Source of the DNA: an uncultured Prevotellaceae bacterium
Lineage (GTDB): Bacteria; Bacteroidota; Bacteroidia; Bacteroidales; Bacteroidaceae
Length of the DNA: 32,146 nucleotides
Direction of reading: 5' to 3'
NCBI GenBank assembly: GCA_902776685.1
Contig: CACYRB010000043.1
Span: forward strand, 1-32,146
Below, piece after piece: positions 24,590-31,582 of this stretch. Every line of letters begins with the position of its first letter. Position 1 is the first letter of the stretch. The position numbers and the translations under genes were made by a program. Below the pieces are notes generated by a model. It did not search any database and was not told where the DNA came from. It worked only from the letters and a program-made list of their open reading frames with translations.

Positions 24590-25522
24590 TTACTTTTTGT
24601 ATTTGTTCCACATTCGTTTTACCATCCCGGCTATTTCCTGTCGGAGCCAGAGGGGTTCGAGCACTTCCATGTCTTCTCCGTTGCGCAGTATCTCCTGCAT
24701 GAAGTCGAAGGTTGGCCGTAGTCTGCAGCTGAAGATGCAGTACTCTTCGTTGCGCTCTATCTCGTCTTGCGTCTCGTGTAGTTTCAGGTCGCGGATATAA
24801 TTGGCCTGACCTGCCGACACCTTCAGCTTGACGGTCTCGGGCTCAACGCGCTGGTCGGCAATGATGCCGAAGAAGTCGTCGAAGAACTCCTTGGCATCCC
24901 AGTCCTTCGGCATTTGGAAGGTCTCGTCGGTGGATTGCAGGTCGTGGATGCGGTCGAGCGAGTAGATGCGCAATCCTTTCTCGTGGTAATAGGCGTTGGT
25001 GTTGAGTCCCACCATGTACCAGCGTTGCCGGAAGAGCTTTACGCAGTAGGGTTGCACGTCGAAGTTGTTTGCTTCGTCTTTCCAATAGCTGTGGTAGGTG
25101 ATGTTGATGACGCGGTTTTCCTTCATCGCCTCGACGATGGGTTGCAGATACTGCTGGCCCGATGGGACGTATTCCAACAGGATGCGGTCCTTTACGGTCT
25201 GACTGTTGGCCAGGGCATTGCTCACGCAGAACGTGTTGAAGAGCCACGAGCGCATTCCGTTCTTGCTGATGTCCTCCACGTTTTCAATATAGTAGCGGTA
25301 TTCACCGCGGTTCTCATTTACTATATTGATACCGAACATATCCCAGATGACATATCGCCAGTTGTCGAAGGTGCGCTTGGGAATCTCCACACCACGGCTG
25401 ATGTCGTCACGAAGCCAGAGCTCATTCAGTTTCTTGAACGAGATTTTCTGTCGGCGATGGATGGTATCTATCACCCAGACGTACTTGGTAATCAGGCTTT
25501 GCCCTCTGTCGTTTTCTGCCAT
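24590..25522 (-). CDS. WYL-domain transcriptional regulator
   Basis: The 310-aa protein has an N-terminal winged-helix-like segment (residues 10-70, ITKYVWVIDTIHRRQKISFK and IPKRTFDNWR). A WYL domain follows from about 130 to 210, with VINITYHSYW, QRWYMVGLN and LRIYSLDRI, and then a WCX-like C-terminal extension (VKLKVSAGQANYIRDL). WYL regulators such as BrxR and CapW commonly repress defence operons and respond to nucleic-acid ligands. It is the first gene of the minus-strand island, with a good -7 box, and probably controls the YopX-exonuclease-rhuM operon and perhaps the whole island. Confidence 0.9.
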   Translation of the reverse strand: MAENDRGQSLITKYVWVIDTIHRRQKISFKKLNELWLRDDISRGVEIPKRTFDNWRYVIWDMFGINIVNENRGEYRYYIENVEDISKNGMRSWLFNTFCVSNALANSQTVKDRILLEYVPSGQQYLQPIVEAMKENRVINITYHSYWKDEANNFDVQPYCVKLFRQRWYMVGLNTNAYYHEKGLRIYSLDRIHDLQSTDETFQMPKDWDAKEFFDDFFGIIADQRVEPETVKLKVSAGQANYIRDLKLHETQDEIERNEEYCIFSCRLRPTFDFMQEILRNGEDMEVLEPLWLRQEIAGMVKRMWNKYKK

Positions 25523-25542
25523 ATATTTCTTGATTTTTTTTG

Positions 25543-25550
25543 CAAAAGTA
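25543..25550 (-). promoter_or_regulatory. -7 box for the WYL regulator operon
   Basis: On the minus strand TACTTTTG matches TAnnTTTG, 20 bp upstream of the WYL ATG. It directly adjoins the degenerate boundary repeat at 25554-25590. Confidence 0.55.
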
Positions 25551-25553
25551 CGA

Positions 25554-25590
25554 GAAGGCTACGCCAAATGGTGGCAGAACTTAGAAAAAA
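25554..25590 (-). repeat. Degenerate third copy of the boundary repeat
   Basis: With small gaps this aligns to the 14748-14797 element at roughly three quarters of positions, including the central GCCAA-TGGTGGCAGA and the A-rich end. The stem is weakened. It overlaps the last codons of trmH and ends next to the WYL promoter, marking the upstream edge of the island. Chance similarity is possible. Confidence 0.4.
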
Positions 25591-26155
25591 ATTCCCAGAC
25601 GACGATGCCGGCGGCTACGGAGACGTTGAGCGAGTGTTTCGTGCCATACTGCGGAATCTCAAGACAGCCGTCGCACAGGTCGATGACGCTCTGGTGCACG
25701 CCTTTCACTTCATTGCCCAGGACGACCGCAACAGCACCCATCCCGAGCGAAGCTCGCCCCCCCAGGGGGGAGTTGGAGGGGGACTTCTCTCCTCTCTCCA
25801 CTCTCCTCTCTCCACTTAGCATGATGCTGCCTTCAGCTTGTTCGACGGCATAGACGGTGTAGCCTTTGGCTTTCAGTTCGGTCACGGCATCCTCGGCCGA
25901 GGAAAAATATTTCCAGTCGACGCTGTCCTCCGCACCCAGTGCGGTTTTGTGAATCTCGGTAGAGGGCGGCGTGGCGGTGATGCCGCAGAGGTAGATGCTC
26001 TCGACGCGGAAGGCATCGCACGTGCGAAACACGCTGCCCACGTTGTAGAGGCTGCGCACGTCGTCGAGCACAACCACCAAGGGCATCTTCTCGGCCCGAT
26101 GGAATTCCTCCACCGACATCCGCTCTATTTCTATGGTTCTAAGCTTACGTGCCAT
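25559..26155 (-). CDS. TrmH/SpoU-family RNA methyltransferase with in-frame insertion
   Basis: The 198-aa SPOUT methyltransferase shows the family motifs NVGSVFRTCDAF, VVLGNEVKGV and the knot region IPQYGTKHSLNVSVAAG. It transfers methyl from S-adenosylmethionine to a ribose 2'-OH in tRNA or rRNA; which one cannot be told. Between VEQAEGSIML and VAVVLGNE, where homologues have about ten residues, there is an added low-complexity segment (about residues 113-138) encoded by a GC-rich repeat. It is a surface loop in this fold, so activity may be kept. The C-terminus extends into the boundary repeat. Confidence 0.9.
   Translation of the reverse strand: MARKLRTIEIERMSVEEFHRAEKMPLVVVLDDVRSLYNVGSVFRTCDAFRVESIYLCGITATPPSTEIHKTALGAEDSVDWKYFSSAEDAVTELKAKGYTVYAVEQAEGSIMLSGERRVERGEKSPSNSPLGGRASLGMGAVAVVLGNEVKGVHQSVIDLCDGCLEIPQYGTKHSLNVSVAAGIVVWEFFSKFCHHLA
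25740..25816. repeat. GC-rich repeat inserted in frame in the RNA methyltransferase gene
   Basis: A self-complementary core (CGAGCGAAGCTCG) is followed by a C-run/G-run hairpin and a purine-rich tandem GGAGAGA tract on the minus strand. The peptide includes SPSNSPLGG, akin to the APSQPPPEGEG peptide made by the element in prmC. The word GCTCGCCCCCCC is shared with the spacer at 5995-6007. Confidence 0.6.
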
Positions 26156-26224
26156 TTTAAATTACAATTTAACAATTTATTTTTCAATGGAATTTAAGCC
26201 GATACTCCACCGATGCGCCAGCCC

Positions 26225-26259
26225 AATTATGCACTATGAACTATGCATTATGCATTGAA
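26225..26259. repeat. Short tandem ATGCAT/ATGAACT repeat at sufE 3' end
   Basis: The sequence is made of alternating ATTATGCA and CTATGAAC words and supplies the last few codons and the stop of sufE. A 14-bp part recurs at 6042-6055. Such AT-repeats are dispersed in Bacteroidales spacers. Confidence 0.45.
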
Positions 26260-26666
26260 TAGGCCAGGGCATAGGCGCGTATCTGCTTCACCATGGCGAG
26301 CAGACCGTTGGCGCGTGTGGGCGAGAGGTGATCGGAGAGTCCGATGCGCGGAATGAAATAGAGGTCGGCCTCGAGAATGTCGTGCGGCGTGTGCCCGTTG
26401 AGCACACGGATGAGCAGGGCGATGATGCCTTTCACGATGAGGGCGTCGCTCTCGGCCTGCAGCCAGACGAGTCCGTCGCGATAGTCGGCTTGCAGCCACA
26501 CACGGCTCTGGCAGCCGTCAATCAGGTTTTGCTCGGTTTTGTACTTCTCGTCGAGTGGCTCCAGATCGTTGCCGAGGTCGATGAGCATCTGGTATTTGTC
26601 CATCCAGTCGTCGAAGCCCTCAAACTCTTCGATGACCTGGTCTTGCAATTCGTTGATGGTAGTCAT
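26241..26666 (-). CDS. sufE: SufE-family cysteine desulfurase activator
   Basis: The start at 26666 (MTTINELQDQVIEEFEGF) gives 141 residues, the usual SufE length; a longer frame upstream has no family match. The sulfur-accepting Cys lies in LIDGCQSRVW and the second conserved block is PTRANGLLAMVKQIRAYA. SufE accepts persulfide sulfur from SufS and raises its activity in iron-sulfur cluster assembly. It follows the U32 peptidase gene by 25 bp on the minus strand. The last residues (SMHNA) derive from a repeat element and are not conserved-looking. Confidence 0.93.
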   Translation of the reverse strand: MTTINELQDQVIEEFEGFDDWMDKYQMLIDLGNDLEPLDEKYKTEQNLIDGCQSRVWLQADYRDGLVWLQAESDALIVKGIIALLIRVLNGHTPHDILEADLYFIPRIGLSDHLSPTRANGLLAMVKQIRAYALAYSMHNA

Positions 26667-26691
26667 ATTCTTTTGTTGGGATTTTCTGGGA

Positions 26692-27981
26692 TTAACTGGG
26701 ATTGGCTGGGATGATTTTAAACACCTTGTCGTTGGGGCGGACTTTCTCGGGTACGGGGATGGAGACGCGGTGACGCTGCTCGGCAAGACTGACGGGCTGA
26801 CCGTCGTCGCCGTGAATCTCGGTGGCATCGACCCACAGCGCTCCCGTGGTGGGACCGGTGATGAGCAGACGGTCGCCAAGCTCAAACGTAGAGGCTTCGA
26901 CAGCCACTTCGGCCACGCTCAGCCGCGAGAAGAACTTAGTGACTTTCCCGACGAGTTGCTTTCGCTCGGTGGCATTCGAACCGTAGTTCTTGTTCCACTC
27001 GCCCAGCAGCTGCCCCTGGTAGTAGCCATCCCAGAAGCCTCGGTTGAAGACGGTGGCGAGTCGGCGGTCCCATTCGTCTTTCTTTTCCTCGGAAAATTCG
27101 GATTGCCCGGAAGGTCCGGTTTTTCCCGTTTTTTCGGAGAGTGCAGCCGCGATGGCCTCTTTGTAGACCTTTGTCACCGTATAGACATACTCGGGTCCAC
27201 GTGCACGACCTTCAATCTTGAACACGCGCACGCCGGCCTCCATCAGCCGGTCGATGAAACGCACGGTCTTCAGGTCCTTCGGGCTCATCAGATATTTGTT
27301 GTCCACCTCAATCTGATTGCCCGTCTCGGCATCGGTCAGGATGTAGCTGCGGCGGCAGATTTGCATACACTCGCCACGGTTGGCCGAGCGTCCGGTGTCG
27401 GCCAGACTCATGTAGCACTTTCCGCTCACGGCCATGCACAATGCGCCGTGACAGAACATCTCGATGCGGATGAGCTCGCCGCGCGGCCCGCGGATGTCCT
27501 GTACGACGATGCCCTTGTAGATTTCTGCCACCTGGTCTATGTTCAGCTCGCGCGCCAGCACCACCACGTCGGCAAACTGTGCATAGAAACGCAGTGCCTC
27601 GAGGTTAGAGATGTTGAGCTGCGTAGAGAGGTGCACCTCCATGCCCCGTTCGCGGCAATACATCATCACAGCCACGTCGCTGGCAATGACAGCCGACACC
27701 TTAGCCTCGCAGGCTGCGTCGATAATCTGGCGCATGGTGTCGAGGTCTTCGCCATAGATGATGGTGTTCACGGTGAGATAGGAGCGGATGCCGTGCTCCT
27801 CGCAGGTGGCGGCAATCTCGCGCAGGTCGTCGATGGTGAAATGGTTGGCCGAGTGGGAACGCATGTTCAGTCGCTCCACTCCGAAATAGACCGAGTCGGC
27901 CCCGGCCTTGATGGCGGCGGCAAGCGAGTCGCGCGAGCCCACGGGAGCCATCACTTCAAAGTCGCTGATATTCACATTCAT
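26692..27981 (-). CDS. U32-family peptidase / tRNA-rRNA hydroxylation-type protein
   Basis: The start at 27981 (MNVNISDFEVMAPVG) fits the conserved 'PAG'-like opening and gives 429 residues. The U32 signature E-x-F-x2-G-[SA]-x-C-x4-G-x-C-x-x-S is met exactly by EMFCHGALCMAVSGKCYMS, and further Cys follow in NRGECMQICR. Relatives include PrtC collagenase-like proteins and the RNA hydroxylases RlhA and TrhP, in which these Cys probably bind a cofactor. An RNA-modification role is therefore as likely as proteolysis. The promoter is divergent from that of the papain-like gene, with only a few bases between predicted transcription start and ATG. Confidence 0.9.
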   Translation of the reverse strand: MNVNISDFEVMAPVGSRDSLAAAIKAGADSVYFGVERLNMRSHSANHFTIDDLREIAATCEEHGIRSYLTVNTIIYGEDLDTMRQIIDAACEAKVSAVIASDVAVMMYCRERGMEVHLSTQLNISNLEALRFYAQFADVVVLARELNIDQVAEIYKGIVVQDIRGPRGELIRIEMFCHGALCMAVSGKCYMSLADTGRSANRGECMQICRRSYILTDAETGNQIEVDNKYLMSPKDLKTVRFIDRLMEAGVRVFKIEGRARGPEYVYTVTKVYKEAIAAALSEKTGKTGPSGQSEFSEEKKDEWDRRLATVFNRGFWDGYYQGQLLGEWNKNYGSNATERKQLVGKVTKFFSRLSVAEVAVEASTFELGDRLLITGPTTGALWVDATEIHGDDGQPVSLAEQRHRVSIPVPEKVRPNDKVFKIIPANPS

Positions 27982-27986
27982 GACTG

Positions 27987-28034
27987 CAAAAGTAGGAAAA
28001 AATTTTATAATTATGTAATTTTTTCTTACTTTTG
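27987..28034. promoter_or_regulatory. Symmetric divergent promoter pair
   Basis: TACTTTTG boxes face outward on both strands: minus at 27987-27994 and plus at 28027-28034, separated by 32 AT-rich bases. The distances from box end to ATG are about 5 bp (U32 gene) and 8 bp (papain-like gene), so both mRNAs would be nearly leaderless. Confidence 0.55.
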
Positions 28035-28042
28035 CAACAAGT

Positions 28043-29077
28043 ATGACAAAAAGAGCGGGAAAAGCCATCGCATATTTGTGGCTGTTCTTCGCTGCCGTGC
28101 TGTTGTGCGGTTGCGAAGAAAAGAAAGAAGGGGCAGCACAGTTCACCGACGAAGTGCGACTGCCCATCACCGAGGTGAAGGATCAGGGCCACAGCCAGTA
28201 TTGCTGGGTCTATGCCATGCTCGCCACCATCGAGACCGAGCACATCGTCCGTGGCGACTCGGTGAGCCTCTCGGCCGACTACGTCATCCGCCAATATCTC
28301 ACTGAGCAGACCCGCCGCTACTATCTCTCCAACTTCCGCAAGCCCATCGCCGACCGCGGCGTTGCACCCATGCTGCTCCGTCTGATACAACGGTTCGGTG
28401 CAGAGCCCACCCACTCGTTCCAGCCCCGCGAACAGGTAGACTACAGCGTGCTCAGCCGCAGGCTCATGCAGCGCACCCGCCTGCAGCCGTCGCTCGGCGA
28501 GGCCATGCGCCAGGCCGACGACCTGCTCGACGAAGCCACCGGCTTCCTGCCCCTCCACGTCTTCATGCTCAGTGCCGAATACACCCCGCTGGAGTTTGCC
28601 CACAGCGTGTGCCGCCGCGACGAATACACCACGCTGACCAGCTTCACCCACCACCCTTTCGGACAGTCGTTTGCGATTGAAGTGCCCGACAACCTCTATG
28701 CCGACACCTGCCACAACGTGCCCATCGACACACTCATGCAGCACATCGACCGCAGCCTGCGCGCAGGTCACCCCGTCTGCTGGGAGGGCGACATCAGCGA
28801 AAAGGGATTTTCGTTCAAGAAAGGTGTCGCCGACGTGGCTGCCTCTGTCAGCAAAGGCGCGACGCAGGCGCAGCGTCAGCGCGAGTTTGAGACGCGGCGC
28901 ACCACCGACGACCACTGCATGATGCTCATGGGCATTGCCCGCGACCGACAGGGGCGTCGCTACTACATCGCCAAAAACTCGTGGGGCAAGGCCAACCCCT
29001 ACGGCGGACTGATGTATCTCTCAGAAGACTACGTGCGGCTGAAGACCATCATGATAGTCCTGCCCTCGGCAGTATAA
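28043..29077 (+). CDS. Papain-like (C1) cysteine peptidase lipoprotein
   Basis: The 344-aa protein opens with a lipoprotein signal (about residues 5-23, ending LLCGC), so the mature enzyme is membrane-anchored outside the cytoplasm. The C1 motifs are present: the nucleophile in KDQGHSQYCWVYA, the His in DDHCMMLMGIA and the Asn in AKNSWGKANPYGG. The arrangement resembles the bleomycin-hydrolase/PepC branch, but with an export signal. The intervening region (80-270) is helical and lineage-specific. The start is fixed by the signal peptide despite the very short leader. Similar exported C1 peptidases are common in gut Bacteroidales; the substrate is unknown. Confidence 0.9.
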   Translation: MTKRAGKAIAYLWLFFAAVLLCGCEEKKEGAAQFTDEVRLPITEVKDQGHSQYCWVYAMLATIETEHIVRGDSVSLSADYVIRQYLTEQTRRYYLSNFRKPIADRGVAPMLLRLIQRFGAEPTHSFQPREQVDYSVLSRRLMQRTRLQPSLGEAMRQADDLLDEATGFLPLHVFMLSAEYTPLEFAHSVCRRDEYTTLTSFTHHPFGQSFAIEVPDNLYADTCHNVPIDTLMQHIDRSLRAGHPVCWEGDISEKGFSFKKGVADVAASVSKGATQAQRQREFETRRTTDDHCMMLMGIARDRQGRRYYIAKNSWGKANPYGGLMYLSEDYVRLKTIMIVLPSAV

Positions 29078-29148
29078 CACCACCCTACCTATATATATAA
29101 TAAGGTATAAACCAGCAAAAGAATGTGTTTCGCAACCTCAAAGACAAA

Positions 29149-29253
29149 CTTTCACAAAGTAATATATATTATATTACCAAGTAATATATATACTTTTACT
29201 TAGTAATATATATTATATTACCGAGTAATATATATTATATTACTTTGTGAAAG
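29149..29253. repeat. 105-bp AT-rich palindrome built of four 22-bp repeats
   Basis: The outer 28 bases (29149-29176) are the perfect reverse complement of 29226-29253. Inside, a word starting AGTAATATATAT recurs every 22 bp, near 29158, 29180, 29202 and 29224, the second copy being the most diverged. Each unit is itself nearly palindromic. It lies between two plus-strand genes in a 220-bp spacer. It could act as a strong hairpin or terminator, a cruciform, or a protein-binding array. Confidence 0.85.
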
Positions 29254-29297
29254 ATAAACTATTGAGCGATGAAAGCTTTTCATTCAGACGATAAGTC

Positions 29298-30227
29298 ATG
29301 ACGACAGACCAAAATACATCTCACCGCGACCTGTGCCGGCAGCTCGGCGGCATCTACGACGAAGGCGAAGCCCGCGCCGTGGTAAGGCTGTTGCTCGAAG
29401 AGGGCTACGGACTGTCGTGGGCCGACGTGCTGTGCGACGGACTGTCGCGGTTGTCGGCCGACCAGCGGCAACAGCTTGCCGTGCAGATGGAGCGGTTGTG
29501 CGCGGGCAAGCCTGTGCAGTATGTGCTGGGGTTTGAGACGTTTCTCGGCCGCAGGTTCAAGGTCGGTCCCGCCGTGCTCATCCCCCGTCCCGAGACCGAA
29601 GAGCTGTGCCTGTGGGTGGAAGCCCCCTCCCAGCCTCCCCCCGAAGGGGAGGGGTTTCAATCGCGCAGCTCGGCTGGACTCCTCCCCCTTCAGGGGGAGG
29701 TTGGGAGGGGGCTTTCCCTTCTCGACATCGGCACAGGGTCGGGCTGCATCGCCGTCAGTCTGGCTGCCCGCTTCCCTCACGCACGCGTGTCGGCATGGGA
29801 CCTCTCCGAGGAAGCTCTCGACATCGCCCGCGAAAACGCACGGCTTGCCGGTATCAGCGTGTCGTTCCGTCGTCAGGATGCCCTTTCGCCGCCCGACGAC
29901 ATTGACCTGTGGGACGTCATTGTGAGCAATCCGCCTTACATCTGCCAGTGCGAGAAGTCGGCCATGTCGGCCACCGTGCTGAGCCACGAACCCCACACGG
30001 CACTCTTCGTGCCCGACGACGACCCGCTGCTGTTCTATCGCGCCATAGCCCGCTATGCCGCCAAGTCGCTGAAACCCGACGGGCTGCTCTATTTTGAAAT
30101 CAATCCTCTCCATGCCGATTCGCTCTGTCTGATGCTAAAAAACGTCGGTTTCATCGACATTTCTCCGAAGTCCGACCAGTTCGGCAAACAGCGATTCGTC
30201 CGTGCAAGAAAAGACCAGACATCATGA
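29298..30227 (+). CDS. prmC: Release factor glutamine N5-methyltransferase PrmC with in-frame repeat insertion
   Basis: The 309-aa enzyme has the helical N-terminal domain (1-90), the motif PRPETEEL near residue 97, the SAM-binding LLDIGTGSGCIAVSLA and the catalytic NPPY in VSNPPYICQCE. It methylates the Gln of the GGQ motif of peptide-chain release factors. Between PETEEL and LDIGTG homologues have only some 10-15 residues; here about 32 extra residues (108-139) come from a GC-rich inverted repeat. Apart from this the motifs are complete. Its stop overlaps the recX start by 4 nt, so the two are coupled. Confidence 0.94.
   Translation: MTTDQNTSHRDLCRQLGGIYDEGEARAVVRLLLEEGYGLSWADVLCDGLSRLSADQRQQLAVQMERLCAGKPVQYVLGFETFLGRRFKVGPAVLIPRPETEELCLWVEAPSQPPPEGEGFQSRSSAGLLPLQGEVGRGLSLLDIGTGSGCIAVSLAARFPHARVSAWDLSEEALDIARENARLAGISVSFRRQDALSPPDDIDLWDVIVSNPPYICQCEKSAMSATVLSHEPHTALFVPDDDPLLFYRAIARYAAKSLKPDGLLYFEINPLHADSLCLMLKNVGFIDISPKSDQFGKQRFVRARKDQTS
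29620..29715. repeat. GC-rich inverted-repeat element inserted within prmC
   Basis: The two ends (29620-29655 and 29682-29715) are imperfect reverse complements of each other, each containing a CTCCC...GGGAGG hairpin, with a central spacer of about 25 bp. The length is compatible with an unbroken reading frame. The encoded peptide starts APSQPPPEGEG. It behaves like a coding-tolerant palindromic element. Confidence 0.75.
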
Positions 30228-30727
30228 TACAGAAAGAAATGACCGAGAAAGAGGCACTCGCCAAGCTCACCGCCCTCTGCGCCCGCGGCGAGCACTCTTC
30301 GGGCGAGATGCTCGACAAGCTCAACCGCTGGGGCATTGCCGACGAAGCGGCTCAGGCACGCATCATGGCCTACCTCACCCAGCAACGATATGTCGACGAC
30401 GAGCGCTTCACCCGTGCCTTCGTCCGCGACAAGATTGCCTACAACAAATGGGGACGGCGCAAGATTGAGCAGGCACTATGGACAAAGGGAATCGACAAAG
30501 CCACGCAGATGAAAATTCTCGATGAAATCGACGATTTTTCTTACATCGAGGTGTTGAAACCACTGCTCAAAGCCAAGCAGCGCACGCTCAAGGCCGAGTC
30601 CGACTATGAGGCTCGCGGCAAACTCGTGCGCTATGCCCTGTCGCGCGGGTTCACCTTCGACATCATCAGCCAGTGCATTGACGACGCAGAAGACTATGAA
30701 GCAGACGACACCAACGAGGAAGGTTAG
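30224..30727 (+). CDS. recX: RecX regulatory protein
   Basis: The 167-aa, highly charged, all-helical protein has the RecX three-helix repeats: LTALCARGEHSSGEMLDKL, YVDDERFTRAFVRDKI with WGRRKIEQALWTKGI, and ARGKLVRYALSRGF. RecX binds RecA filaments and limits recombination. It overlaps prmC by 4 nt at its start and comF by 32 nt at its end, so the three are a translationally coupled operon. Confidence 0.92.
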   Translation: MIQKEMTEKEALAKLTALCARGEHSSGEMLDKLNRWGIADEAAQARIMAYLTQQRYVDDERFTRAFVRDKIAYNKWGRRKIEQALWTKGIDKATQMKILDEIDDFSYIEVLKPLLKAKQRTLKAESDYEARGKLVRYALSRGFTFDIISQCIDDAEDYEADDTNEEG

Positions 30728-31415
30728 TTTCTGGCATCGTCTGTTCGACCTGATGTCGCCAAGGGCGTGTGCAGCCTGCAACGCACGGCTGGCCGAAAGC
30801 GAAGAGGTGCTGTGCTGCCGCTGTAACCTGCACCTGCCGCGTACCGGTTTTGCGGCGAATGCCTACGACAACGAGATGGCGCAATGCTTCTGGGGGCGTA
30901 TTGCCATCGAGCGCGCGGCTGCCTTGTTTTTTTATCAGCCTCATGCAGAGTCGGGTCTTGCCATCTACGACCTGAAATATCACCGACACCCCGACTATGC
31001 GCGGTCGATGGGACTGTTCACCGCCCGCGAGTTTGCCAGCAACGGTTTCTTCGACGGTATCGACGCCATTGTGCCCATCCCCCTGGCGCGTGTCCGACAA
31101 CGCGAACGCGGCTACAACCAGGCGGAGGAGATTGCGCGGGGCGTGGCCGAGGCAACCGGACTGCCCATCTTGGCAAAAGCCATTCGCCGCAACGTGTTCA
31201 CCGGCAGTCTGACGCAGGTCAACCGACAGGAACGCACCGAACTTGTAGAGGGGGTGTTCGAACTGCGACAACCCGAGAAGGTCGCCGACCGCCACCTGCT
31301 CATCGTCGACGACGTGGTGACCACAGGTGCCACCATCTGTTCGTGCGGACAGGAACTGATGAAAGCCAGCAACGTCAAGCTGAGCGTGTTGAGCCTCGGT
31401 TTCACAAAGTCGTAA
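30696..31415 (+). CDS. comF: ComF-family phosphoribosyltransferase-like protein
   Basis: The ATG at 30696 (MKQTTPTRKVSFW) is chosen because the ComF zinc-finger region begins soon after; an in-frame upstream start would lie deep inside recX. The 239-aa protein shows a four-Cys motif (CAACNARL and LCCRC), the segment RERGYNQAEEIARGVA and the PRPP-binding loop LLIVDDVVTTGAT. ComF helps take up or process single-stranded DNA in natural competence, and homologues are widespread in non-competent species too. It is followed by a small terminator hairpin. Confidence 0.92.
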   Translation: MKQTTPTRKVSFWHRLFDLMSPRACAACNARLAESEEVLCCRCNLHLPRTGFAANAYDNEMAQCFWGRIAIERAAALFFYQPHAESGLAIYDLKYHRHPDYARSMGLFTAREFASNGFFDGIDAIVPIPLARVRQRERGYNQAEEIARGVAEATGLPILAKAIRRNVFTGSLTQVNRQERTELVEGVFELRQPEKVADRHLLIVDDVVTTGATICSCGQELMKASNVKLSVLSLGFTKS

Positions 31416-31435
31416 CCGAAAACTGACGGTTTTTA
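31414..31435 (+). terminator. Weak intrinsic terminator after comF
   Basis: AACCG (31414-31418) pairs with CGGTT (31427-31431) across an 8-nt loop and is followed by a short T-run. The stem is only 5 bp. Confidence 0.4.
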
Positions 31436-31489
31436 CTGCACAAAAGGGAAAAACACTTTCAATTCTTTCGATTACTCGATTTTTTACAT

Positions 31490-31497
31490 TACCTTTG
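31490..31497 (+). promoter_or_regulatory. -7 box for pyrE
   Basis: TACCTTTG matches TAnnTTTG, 19 bp before the first ATG of the following frame, with TTTCG near 31466 as a possible -33 element. Confidence 0.55.
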
Positions 31498-31516
31498 CAG
31501 AAGATTTTTTTATCGT

Positions 31517-31582
31517 ATGACAATGGAAACAACCAAAAAGGCTTTTGCACAAAAACTGTTGCAGATAGAAGCTGTGAGACTG
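31517..31582 (+). pseudogene. pyrE: Start of orotate phosphoribosyltransferase gene, cut after about 20 codons
   Basis: The frame from 31517 (or ATG 31523) reads TTKKAFAQKLLQIEAVRL, which matches the first helix of Bacteroidales PyrE (F.A.KLL.I.A..L). The expected QPNNPFTWASG does not follow. The sequence switches to a different frame and composition and the pyrE frame soon stops. Its place after prmC-recX-comF fits pyrE. I infer an assembly join, not a biological truncation. Confidence 0.55.

Noticed and set aside
26539-28305. A 588-aa plus-strand frame over sufE and the U32 peptidase
   Set aside because: It is antisense to two genes with exact signature matches and has no domain of its own.
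29149-29253. A CRISPR array made of the 22-bp AT repeats
   Set aside because: The units are contiguous with no unique spacers and no cas genes are nearby.
29280-30113. A minus-strand frame over prmC with a PPPNLPLKGE-like peptide
   Set aside because: It is antisense to prmC; the peptide is just the other strand of the palindromic insertion.
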